A stretch of DNA of 64,000 bases from Butyricicoccus sp. OM04-18BH (GTDB lineage: Bacteria > Bacillota > Clostridia > Oscillospirales > Butyricicoccaceae). Positions 16,987-24,352 of this stretch are shown here, one piece after another. Every line of letters starts with the position of its first letter. The stretch's first letter is position 1. Made by a program: the position numbers and the translations under genes. Below the pieces are notes generated by a model. The model saw nothing but the letters and a program-made list of their open reading frames with translations. It ran no database searches and was not told the DNA's origin. Location of the stretch: positions 1 to 64,000 of the forward strand of contig NZ_QULN01000004.1 in assembly GCF_003481705.1 (NCBI RefSeq). Reading direction: 5' to 3'.

Positions 16987-17670
16987 ATGCGAATTTTAGT
17001 AGTCGAGGATGATCGACTTTTGAATAATACCTTGTGCTATAACCTGGATACTGCGGGCTATGTCGTGGACTCTGCATTGACAAAATCAGCAGCCAGTAAC
17101 TTTCTGACCAAGCAGGACTATGACCTGATCGTGCTGGATGTAAACCTGCCGGATGGGAATGGCTTTGATTTCTGCCGTGAGGTAAAGGAGCGTCGGCCGG
17201 ATACGGCGGTGATCTTCCTGACCGCAAACGATATGGAAAGTGATATGCTCAAAGGATATGAGCTGGGCGCGGAGGACTATGTGACCAAGCCATTTCCTAT
17301 GAGCGTCTTTCAAAAAAAGCTGTCCGTGGTGCTGGGGCGGTTGGCGAAACAGTCTGGAGGCGATTGCTATGAGGATGGTGCGCTGTCCATCAATTTCTCG
17401 GAGATGACTGCTTCCCTGTCCGGTAAGCCGTTGGTGTTCACTCCGTTGGAATACCGGCTGTTGAAAATACTGACCAAAAATCCGCAGAATGTTTTGACCA
17501 GGCAGGTGCTGCTTGAAAAGCTGTGGGATGCCGATGGAAACTTTGTGGATGAACACGCCCTGACTGCGGCCATCAGCCGGGTGCGGAACAAAATTGAAAC
17601 AGAGGGATGCCAGTACATCAAGACGGTGTACGGCATGGGCTATATGTGGATCGGAGGGGCATCGAAATGA
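16987..17670 (+). CDS. OmpR-family response regulator, cassette 2
   Basis: This is a 227-aa protein starting at ATG 16987 behind GAAGGAGTG. The receiver has Glu7-Asp8-Asp9, phosphoacceptor Asp51 (IVLDVNLPDG) and a Lys in YVTKPFP. The winged-helix C-terminus ends YIKTVYGMGYMW. Its stop overlaps the kinase start (ATGA). The three direct-repeat promoters nearby are its likely targets. It resembles BceR-type regulators. Confidence 0.9.
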   Translation: MRILVVEDDRLLNNTLCYNLDTAGYVVDSALTKSAASNFLTKQDYDLIVLDVNLPDGNGFDFCREVKERRPDTAVIFLTANDMESDMLKGYELGAEDYVTKPFPMSVFQKKLSVVLGRLAKQSGGDCYEDGALSINFSEMTASLSGKPLVFTPLEYRLLKILTKNPQNVLTRQVLLEKLWDADGNFVDEHALTAAISRVRNKIETEGCQYIKTVYGMGYMWIGGASK

Positions 17671-18698
17671 ATATGCGAAAACTCTCCATCAACAAAGCCT
17701 GTATCCTTTTGGGAACGCTTTTGCTGCTGGCGGTTGGTGCAGTCTGCGCCGCTGTTTATCTGCTGACCCAGAATATAACCGCTGTCCGGTGTGTGTTCCT
17801 GTTCAGTCTCTTTGTACTGCTCTGCGTTATCTTCTTTGTGGCTCTGATCCGCCGGAAGCTGGTTCGGTTCTCCGATGCCTTTTGTGGTCAGATGGATGAT
17901 ATGCTCTCCGGGGATATGCAGCCGAAGCAGACGGTTGAGGAAGAAAGCCTGTTCTATAAAATCAACTACCGGCTGGGGCGGCTGTACGAGGTCATGCAGG
18001 AAAATAAAAATAGCATCGCAAAGGAACGGGCTGACCTGCAAGAGCTGATCTCTGACATCTCCCATCAGGTCAAGACCCCGATTGCCAACTTGAAGATGAT
18101 CAACAACACGCTGCTTGAAAATGAGGTTCCTCCGCAGAAGCAAAAGGAATTTCTGACAGCCCAGGCCAGCCAGCTTGATAAGCTGGGCTTCCTCATGCAA
18201 GCCATGATTAAAACCTCCCGACTGGAAACGGGAGTCATTTCGCTGGAGCAGAGACAGCAACCGGTTTACGATACCCTTGCCGCTGCCCTAGGCGGGATTT
18301 TGCTCAATGCCGAAAAGAAAAAGATAGATGTGCAGGTGGAATGCCCGGAGCATTTGGATGCACGCCATGATAGAAAATGGACAAGCGAAGCCCTGTTCAA
18401 CATTCTGGATAATGCTGTGAAATACACCCCGGCAGGCGGGCAGATCCGTGTGTCGGTGGAAGGCTGGGAAATGTATGTGAAGATCGACATTGCCGATACC
18501 GGCATCGGCATTTCAGAGCAGCACCAGGGGACGATTTTCAAGCGGTTTTATCGGGAAGATGTGGTGCATGATGTGGACGGTATTGGAATCGGTCTGTATC
18601 TGGCCCGTGAGATTGTGACCTTGCAGGGCGGTTATATCCGGGTAGCGTCTGAGGTTGGGAAAGGCTCAACCTTTTCTGTTTTCCTGCTCCGAAAGTAG
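17667..18698 (+). CDS. BceS-like sensor histidine kinase, cassette 2
   Basis: This is a 343-aa kinase with two membrane segments (about 11-33 and 42-61) separated by a loop of under ten residues, typical of intramembrane-sensing kinases. The H-box is ISHQVKTPIANLK with His133. The ATP-binding motifs are FNILDNAVKYTP, DTGIGIS and IGIGLYLAREI. In known Bce systems such a kinase senses drug flux through the partner BceAB transporter, encoded here immediately downstream. Confidence 0.9.
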   Translation: MNMRKLSINKACILLGTLLLLAVGAVCAAVYLLTQNITAVRCVFLFSLFVLLCVIFFVALIRRKLVRFSDAFCGQMDDMLSGDMQPKQTVEEESLFYKINYRLGRLYEVMQENKNSIAKERADLQELISDISHQVKTPIANLKMINNTLLENEVPPQKQKEFLTAQASQLDKLGFLMQAMIKTSRLETGVISLEQRQQPVYDTLAAALGGILLNAEKKKIDVQVECPEHLDARHDRKWTSEALFNILDNAVKYTPAGGQIRVSVEGWEMYVKIDIADTGIGISEQHQGTIFKRFYREDVVHDVDGIGIGLYLAREIVTLQGGYIRVASEVGKGSTFSVFLLRK

Positions 18699-18723
18699 AG
18701 TAAGCACACCCCGAAAATTGAAA

Positions 18724-18809
18724 TGTCACAGATTCGTGACATTTGGGGCTGAATTTAGCGGAAATTTTTTGTGGCTCGTGACATTTCTGTGAGGTTTGGT
18801 CGTTACAAT
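18724..18809 (+). promoter_or_regulatory. Palindrome plus direct-repeat promoter of the BceAB-like genes
   Basis: A palindrome TGTCAC-N6-GTGACA lies at 18724-18741. Further on, GTGACATTTCT (18778-18788) and GTGAGGTTTGG (18789-18799) form an 11-bp direct repeat, followed by three bases and the -10 element TTACAAT (18803-18809). The gene starts 33 bases downstream. A matching palindrome-plus-repeat pair recurs at 22244-22330. Confidence 0.72.
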
Positions 18810-18841
18810 GGGTTTATCAAAAAGAAAGGATGGTGTTCTCT

Positions 18842-19507
18842 ATGAGCATTTTGCAAACGACTGAACTGAAAAAATATTATGGTGCAGAGCCGAACATTAC
18901 CAGAGCCTTGGATGGTGTGACCCTCTCTATTGAAAAAGGAGAATTTGTAGCTATCGTAGGAACCTCCGGCAGTGGTAAATCCACGCTGCTGAACATGATC
19001 GGCGGATTGGATGTGCCCACCTCCGGCCAGGTGGTCGTGGATGGCAAGGAGCTGTCCAAACTCAAAGACGAGGAACTGACCGTTTTCCGCAGAAGAAAGA
19101 TCGGCTTTATCTTCCAGAACTACAATCTGGTACCGGTGCTGAATGTCTTTGAAAATATTGTGTTGCCTGTGGAGCTGGACGGAAACAAGGTAGACAAGAA
19201 GTTTATGAACGAAGTAGTGCAGATGCTGGGGCTTGAGGATAAGCTGAACAATATGCCCAATAACCTCTCCGGCGGCCAGCAGCAGCGCGTAGCCATTGCC
19301 CGCGCCTTGGTGTCAAAGCCCGCTATTGTCTTGGCTGATGAACCCACAGGCAACCTGGACAGCAAGACCAGCGCCGATGTGCTGGGGCTTCTGAAAACTA
19401 CCAGCCAGAAATTCCACCAGACCCTCGTAATGATTACCCATAACAGTGAGATCGCCCAGCTTGCCGACCGCATTATTCGGATCGAGGATGGTAAGATCGT
19501 GCAGTAA
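18842..19507 (+). CDS. BceA-like ABC transporter ATP-binding protein
   Basis: This is a 221-aa ATPase with Walker A GTSGSGKSTLLN, signature LSGGQQQRVAIARAL, Walker B IVLADEPTGNLD and H-loop VMITHNSEIA. ATG 18842 is preferred over 18830 because GAAAGGA is then correctly spaced. Its length and MacB/BceA/LolD-type sequence, next to a large FtsX permease, indicate a peptide-antibiotic resistance transporter. Confidence 0.9.
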   Translation: MSILQTTELKKYYGAEPNITRALDGVTLSIEKGEFVAIVGTSGSGKSTLLNMIGGLDVPTSGQVVVDGKELSKLKDEELTVFRRRKIGFIFQNYNLVPVLNVFENIVLPVELDGNKVDKKFMNEVVQMLGLEDKLNNMPNNLSGGQQQRVAIARALVSKPAIVLADEPTGNLDSKTSADVLGLLKTTSQKFHQTLVMITHNSEIAQLADRIIRIEDGKIVQ

Positions 19508-19522
19508 AGGGGGGGCGGGACT

Positions 19523-22156
19523 ATGAATGACATTCTATTTGGCAACAATAATTCCAAAGTAATTACCAAGCTATCCAAACGCTATTTCAAGAAGAATAAG
19601 GTACGCAATCTGGCTGCACTGCTGGCAATTATCCTGACTGCTTTCCTGTTTACCTCTATCACTTCCCTGGCGTTCAATATGGCGTCCTCCATCCAACTCT
19701 CTCTGCAAATGCAGAAAGGCAGCAAGGCGGATGGCACTTTGGGGTATATGACGGAGAAACAGTACGAGCAGCTTGTAAACAGCGATTTTGTGGACCAGGC
19801 AGGACACCGGCGTATCATTGGCTATGCAAGCAACACTTCCAGCCATTCCATTGAAATCAATTATGAAGATAGTGTGCAGCAGGAACTGACCTTCTGTGTG
19901 CCTACCCACGGAGCTGCACCGGAGAAAGCGAATGAGATCGCCACTACGGATTTGGCGCTGAAGGCGCTGGGTGTAGAACCTGAGATCGGCGCAGAGGTTC
20001 CGTTAGAATTTGAACTGCGGGGGAAAACTTATCATTACGATATGGTGCTTTCCGGCTGGTGGGAAGCAAGCAATGACTCTGTGAGCGTTGCGACTGTTTC
20101 AGAGCAGTTTATAAAAGAAAATCCCGATGTGGTTCAGAACACTTATGCGGTAGACCATGTAATGTCCGGCGTTACTTTTTCCGATGTCGTGCTGAAGAAT
20201 AAAGCAAATGTTCAGCAGCAGTTGAATGAGTTCGTTTACTCCATTGGCGGCAATCCAGAGGATATGGGCGCAGACAATTTCATTCTCGCCTCCGAAAATC
20301 AAATGTCCCAGGGATTGACTTCATCAGAGTCCATCGTGCCTGCTGTTGTATTTATCCTGATGTTTGTCGTGTGCGGATACCTGCTGATCTACAATATCTT
20401 TGATATTTCCGTGATGCAGGATGTTCGTCAATACGGTCTGCTGCGGACGATTGGAACTTCCACACGGCAGATCAAGAGCATTGTGAACCGTCAGGCGGTC
20501 TGGCTCACGCTGATCGGACTGCCTATTGGTCTGATTGCCGGTTTCTTTGCCGGTTGGGTGCTGCTTCCTATCGTGACAGAGATCATTAACCTTGAATACT
20601 CTATGGTGGGTACATCCGTATCGACCTCGCCCCTGATCTTTGTTATTGCCGCTCTCTTTACAATTTTGACCGTGCTTATCAGCACCCGGAAGCCTGCAAA
20701 AAAGGCGGCAAAGATTTCTCCTCTGGAGGCGATCCGCTACACCGAGCAGAACGCCTATAAAAAGAGCAGTGCCAAGCGTACCAATAGAGTAAAGCTGTCC
20801 CGCATGGCCTTTTCCAACCTGGGGCGCAATCGCCGGCGTTCAGCGTTTATCATTATTTCCCTGCTTCTGTGCATCGTCCTGTTTAACTCTATCATCATTG
20901 TGACGCAAAGCCTTGATGAAGAAAAGTGGGTAAACCGTGTTACCAGAACAGATTTTAATGTCTATAACTCCGCCGCATTTAATGTAATGGAGGGCGTTCA
21001 GCACCATGAAGATACGCTCTCACAACAGGCAGTGGATCTGATTGCCGGACAGCCCGGAGTTGAGGATGAACGCTATCTTTACCGAAATACAAAAGACGAT
21101 AGAAATGTGCTGGTTGACTATGGGTTTGAAGATTTAAGCGGTATAGAGCTATTCCATGAGGAAGAAGGCGTTGTAAATCAAAGCTATCAGGGATATAGCC
21201 TGTACACAAGTTCTGATACCGAAAGGCGCTATTTTGGTAATGTGATGGGAGCCTCCGAGAATTTCTGGGCGGATATGCGTATTTTTGAAGGCGAAAAAGA
21301 TGCCGAAACCTTAACGCAGAAAATGGCTACCGGAGAATATGTCATTATTGGTTGCCCCATCGACAAATTGACAGAGGAACCAAATAACACTCCGCTGACC
21401 GATCAGTTACAGGTCGGGGAGAGCATTTCCTTCTACAAGGATGGGGAACTGGTCAAAACCAGCACCATCCTTGCAAAAGCGATTCTCGTGGGAACAGAAA
21501 CAGAAACGCCCACAGGCACTACCGCTCAGGCACACATCGCCGGTGATGCTCCTTTTGTATATCTGCCGGACACTGTATTCAAGGAAATCTATGACGCTCC
21601 CACGCTTCTGACTTATGGATTCAATGTGGAGGAAGCCTTGCAGCCGCAGATGGAAGAATTCTTGAGCAGCTATGTGAGCGAAAATACTTCGGTTGCCTAT
21701 ACTTCCACCAAGCTGTTGAAAGAGCAACTTGATTCGGTCCGCAGCATGATTCTGGTTATCGGCGGTTTGATTGGCTGCATCATGGCCTTTGCGGGACTGA
21801 TCAACTTTACCAACATGATTATTACCAACATCATCACCCGCCGCCATGAGTTCGCTACCATGCAAAGCATCGGTATGACCGGCAAGCAGCTTCGCCGCCT
21901 GATGGTCTATGAGGGCATCTATTATGCCGCCGGCGCAGACATTATTGGCGGAGCAGCCGCAGCGGTCCTGGCAGTCACGGTGCTAAAGAGCGCATTAAAT
22001 GGCCCCTCCATGTGGTTCTTTACCCTGAACATTACATTGGTTCCTGTTCTGGTCATTGGTGTGCTTTATCTGCTGCTGGCTGCGGTCATTCCGCTGATTG
22101 TTCTCCACTTCTTTAACAAGGGAACTGTGGTGGAACGGCTGAGGACTTCGGAGTAA
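19523..22156 (+). CDS. BceB-like FtsX-domain ABC permease
   Basis: This is an 877-aa permease. The first membrane segment lies near residues 28-53. Three segments cluster at about 265-385 (first FtsX domain) and one near 450. A long extracytoplasmic region (about 470-730) and three terminal segments (about 740-865, second FtsX domain) complete it. This is longer than Bacillus BceB (about 650 aa) but shares the one-plus-three repeated layout. With the ATPase and kinase it should form a sensing and detoxification complex for cell-wall-active peptides. Confidence 0.87.
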   Translation: MNDILFGNNNSKVITKLSKRYFKKNKVRNLAALLAIILTAFLFTSITSLAFNMASSIQLSLQMQKGSKADGTLGYMTEKQYEQLVNSDFVDQAGHRRIIGYASNTSSHSIEINYEDSVQQELTFCVPTHGAAPEKANEIATTDLALKALGVEPEIGAEVPLEFELRGKTYHYDMVLSGWWEASNDSVSVATVSEQFIKENPDVVQNTYAVDHVMSGVTFSDVVLKNKANVQQQLNEFVYSIGGNPEDMGADNFILASENQMSQGLTSSESIVPAVVFILMFVVCGYLLIYNIFDISVMQDVRQYGLLRTIGTSTRQIKSIVNRQAVWLTLIGLPIGLIAGFFAGWVLLPIVTEIINLEYSMVGTSVSTSPLIFVIAALFTILTVLISTRKPAKKAAKISPLEAIRYTEQNAYKKSSAKRTNRVKLSRMAFSNLGRNRRRSAFIIISLLLCIVLFNSIIIVTQSLDEEKWVNRVTRTDFNVYNSAAFNVMEGVQHHEDTLSQQAVDLIAGQPGVEDERYLYRNTKDDRNVLVDYGFEDLSGIELFHEEEGVVNQSYQGYSLYTSSDTERRYFGNVMGASENFWADMRIFEGEKDAETLTQKMATGEYVIIGCPIDKLTEEPNNTPLTDQLQVGESISFYKDGELVKTSTILAKAILVGTETETPTGTTAQAHIAGDAPFVYLPDTVFKEIYDAPTLLTYGFNVEEALQPQMEEFLSSYVSENTSVAYTSTKLLKEQLDSVRSMILVIGGLIGCIMAFAGLINFTNMIITNIITRRHEFATMQSIGMTGKQLRRLMVYEGIYYAAGADIIGGAAAAVLAVTVLKSALNGPSMWFFTLNITLVPVLVIGVLYLLLAAVIPLIVLHFFNKGTVVERLRTSE

Positions 22157-22195
22157 CGGCAGAGATTGCTACAATAAATAATCATAAACCTATTG

Positions 22196-22240
22196 AAAGC
22201 CGGGAGGAGGCATTTCCTCTCGGCTTTCCTCAAAAAAATT
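22196..22240 (+). terminator. Terminator after the BceB-like permease
   Basis: AAAGCCGGGAGGA (22196-22208) pairs with TCCTCTCGGCTTT (22215-22227), with one G-T pair, followed by CCTCAAAAAAATT. The hairpin is strong although the T-run is weak. Confidence 0.6.
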
Positions 22241-22243
22241 GAA

Positions 22244-22330
22244 ATCTCACAGATTGGTGAGATTTCAGCTTGTTATTTTGTCGAAATGGCGTATGCCCGT
22301 GACATTTCTGTGAGGATTGCCTGTTAAAAT
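22244..22330 (+). promoter_or_regulatory. Second palindrome plus direct-repeat promoter
   Basis: Palindrome ATCTCAC-N6-GTGAGAT lies at 22244-22263. The direct repeats GTGACATTTCT (22299-22309) and GTGAGGATTGC (22310-22320) are followed by three bases and TTAAAAT (22324-22330). No large gene follows directly. The transcript would enter the two-hairpin leader at 22356 and may end at its terminator. Confidence 0.65.
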
Positions 22331-22355
22331 AAAAGAAAAGTGAAAAAGTTGCCGC

Positions 22356-22452
22356 ACGATGGCAAAAGAAAAAAAGCCATCGTACAGCGACTATATTGTT
22401 ATGCACTTTGCAACGGTGGCTTTGAAAAAATCAGAGCCGCCGTTTCCTTTCG
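22356..22452 (+). ncRNA. Leader-like RNA with two hairpins, copy 2
   Basis: Hairpin 1 pairs ACGATGGC (22356-22363) with GCCATCGT (22376-22383) across the same purine loop as copy 1. Hairpin 2 pairs AACGGTGGCT (22412-22421) with AGCCGCCGTT (22435-22444), followed by TCCTTTCG. Relative to copy 1 a C-G pair has become T-A, and the copy 1 mismatch is repaired, so pairing is kept. A direct-repeat promoter lies 26 bases upstream. Confidence 0.6.
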
Positions 22453-22520
22453 TCTATCTAAAATGAACGACGACCCTACACCCTGCAATCTGGTACGGCG
22501 GCACATAGGAGGATGCCGCC

Positions 22521-22628
22521 ATGTCAATTTTCGTCATTCACAATAGCCATGAGTTACACCAGCTAAAAAAAGTCTTGCCCCTCCTCCGGGGGAGTATGAC
22601 TATCTATCAGTATTATCGTTCCATCTAA
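22521..22628 (+). CDS. 35-aa conserved micro-ORF, copy 2
   Basis: ATG 22521 follows ATAGGAGGATGCCGCC. The peptide starts MSIFVIHNSHELHQLKK, continues LPLLRGSM and ends YYRSI. It matches copy 1 in length and frame with scattered substitutions. Its ribosome site is close to ideal. Confidence 0.6.
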   Translation: MSIFVIHNSHELHQLKKVLPLLRGSMTIYQYYRSI

Positions 22629-22793
22629 ATCAGCAGAATAGTAGGTATTTTTGTCGCGCCAATTTCCCATTACGGGGAGTTGGCGTTTTTTGCTTTCGAT
22701 TTTTCGGGAAGGCGTCCGAAGTATGTCGCTGCCGATCCCCGCCTCCTTTCGATTCACTCGTCAACCGCCCGTGAATCGAAATGGAGGTACATA

Positions 22794-23207
22794 ATGAAGA
22801 AAGTCAATCTTAGGGACTTATATCCCGATGTTTATAAAAATGATCATTTTGTAGAAGTAACAGAAGATATGCTGGAGACGATCCGTGCCGCTGAGCGTGC
22901 AGAAGCTGCTTATGACCGGAGGATGTATCGCTATAAAGCGCATTACTCTCTGGACTGTGATAACGGCATTGAAAATGCGATCCTGATGAAGCCCCAGACG
23001 CCGGAAATGCTCCTGGAGGAAAAGCAGCTGCGGGAGCAGCTCTACGCCGCAGTGATGGCTCTGCCGGAGAAGCAGGCCAAGCGGATCTATGCTCGGTATT
23101 ACCTGGGTATGCGTGTGAGCGAGATAGCAGTAGCGGAGGATGTAGACCCAAGCCGTGTCCGTGACAGCATCCGGCGTGGTCTGAAGCAGCTGGCAAAGTA
23201 TTTTTGA
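22794..23207 (+). CDS. Sigma-70 family-like regulator (region 4 type), copy 2
   Basis: This 137-aa protein is about 96% identical to copy 1 at 16214 and starts at ATG 22794 behind ATGGAGGTAC. The region 4-like helix-turn-helix is intact. It is the last gene before the leader, toxin and recombinase block, the usual position for this regulator in Tn916/Tn1549 relatives. Confidence 0.82.
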   Translation: MKKVNLRDLYPDVYKNDHFVEVTEDMLETIRAAERAEAAYDRRMYRYKAHYSLDCDNGIENAILMKPQTPEMLLEEKQLREQLYAAVMALPEKQAKRIYARYYLGMRVSEIAVAEDVDPSRVRDSIRRGLKQLAKYF

Positions 23208-23378
23208 AAAAGTTTCGTTTGGTGCGCTCGTTTTTTGCTCTTTTTGTCAGAGTTAATAAGAAGGACAAGTTTTCCCCCTTCAACAGCACTTTGACAATTT
23301 CATAGACAGCATAACAGGTACATAACCCGTGTACGAGCGAGTGTGGAACGCCGCGAAGATAGAGCAGTCAGGGAGGTG

Positions 23379-23462
23379 ATGAACAAAGCTGCTTTGGAGC
23401 GATCTACGATTCCACAAAACGGATGGTGGCAGATTCGGCGCGAGGACTGCACGGGGGCTTAA
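23379..23462 (+). CDS. Possible 27-aa peptide in the recombination-gene leader
   Basis: ATG 23379 follows GGGAGGTG. The peptide starts MNKAALERST and contains NGWWQIRRED. No paralogue is present in the window, so coding is suggested only by the ribosome site. It lies in the 500-base region between the sigma-like gene and the toxin gene, which otherwise shows only the hairpin at 23624-23671. Confidence 0.3.
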   Translation: MNKAALERSTIPQNGWWQIRREDCTGA

Positions 23463-23623
23463 AGATACTTCCTCACGGCCTCCTAAAGACTTGGGGGGAA
23501 CCCTGCGGCGCACGAGTAAAACGACGCTGCGGAGTTATGACAACCGCGCCAGCGGAGACCTGCTATGTTCCCAGCGTTAGGGGGCGTGGCAAATATGACG
23601 AGTAATCCGAACAGAATAACAGT

Positions 23624-23676
23624 AGCCGCACCAGGTTTTTATCCGAAGATTTTTTTCAGACTGGTGCGGCTGTTTA
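23624..23676 (+). terminator. Long-loop hairpin upstream of the toxin gene
   Basis: AGCCGCACCAG (23624-23634) pairs perfectly with CTGGTGCGGCT (23661-23671) across a 26-base T-rich loop. The downstream sequence GTTTAAGTATT is only weakly T-rich. It may be a terminator or attenuator before the toxin gene. Confidence 0.45.
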
Positions 23677-23705
23677 AGTATTAAGATATTAAGGAGGCGA
23701 GAGTG

Positions 23706-24056
23706 ATGTTTGAAAAATTCCATCGAGGTGACATATATTCGGCTGATTTAAGTCCTGGTATTGGCTCCGAACAAAGTGGCTCTCGTCCTGTACTCATTCT
23801 TCAAAACAATGTGGGAAATTGTTTCAGTCCTACGATTATTATTGCAGCAATTACCAGTGTAAGTAAAAAAAGCAGAAAATTCCCCACGCATTACCACTTA
23901 AACGACAGATGCGGTTTGATGAAACCATCTGTTGTTATGCTGGAACAGATCAGAACAATCGACAAGTCGAGGTTAAAAAACTATATTGGTCATCTAAACA
24001 AGGATGACATGGAAAACATAAACAAGACGCTCTTGTGTAGTCTGGGGATTACATAA
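23706..24056 (+). CDS. MazF/PemK-family toxin-like protein
   Basis: This is a 116-aa protein starting at ATG 23706 (a GTG precedes it by one codon) behind AAGGAGG. The fold signature is present: FHRGDIYSADLSPGIGSEQSGSRPV, LILQNNVGN, and SVVMLEQIRTIDKSRL. These are the ligand-loop and ribonuclease regions of MazF proteins. No MazE-like antitoxin is adjacent. Antitoxin-less MazF genes are known in some mobile elements. It may stabilise the element or regulate it. Confidence 0.82.
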   Translation: MFEKFHRGDIYSADLSPGIGSEQSGSRPVLILQNNVGNCFSPTIIIAAITSVSKKSRKFPTHYHLNDRCGLMKPSVVMLEQIRTIDKSRLKNYIGHLNKDDMENINKTLLCSLGIT

Positions 24057-24135
24057 AAGTGCCGAAAGGCCGTATCATTTTCAGGCTGTGCAAGTAGAGT
24101 TATAATTTCGTTAGGAATTGCGGAGGTGATTCTGA

Positions 24136-24297
24136 ATGGAGAATATCCAGAATAAAAGCGCATTGATTCCTTCAGATGAAATCCGGTCAGAAGAACTTCT
24201 GGCGGAACAAAAATTTGAAGCGTTTATCACTTCGCTGGCACATATTATCGAGAAATATGGTATGAGAGTGCTGGGCGAGGTTGACGGAGCTGCGTGA
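24136..24297 (+). CDS. Small helical protein preceding the serine recombinase
   Basis: This is a 53-aa protein starting at ATG 24136 behind GCGGAGGTG. Its core (KFEAFITSLAHIIEKYG) resembles the core of the small protein at 37062-37244 (CYQNFINVLAQILIKYA), which also lies directly upstream of a large serine recombinase. Function unknown; an accessory factor of recombination is a possibility. Confidence 0.5.
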   Translation: MENIQNKSALIPSDEIRSEELLAEQKFEAFITSLAHIIEKYGMRVLGEVDGAA

Positions 24298-24352
24298 GAA
24301 TCGCAGCTTTACATAGGATATTTTCCAAAAGTAAATTTTGGAGGTATGAATT

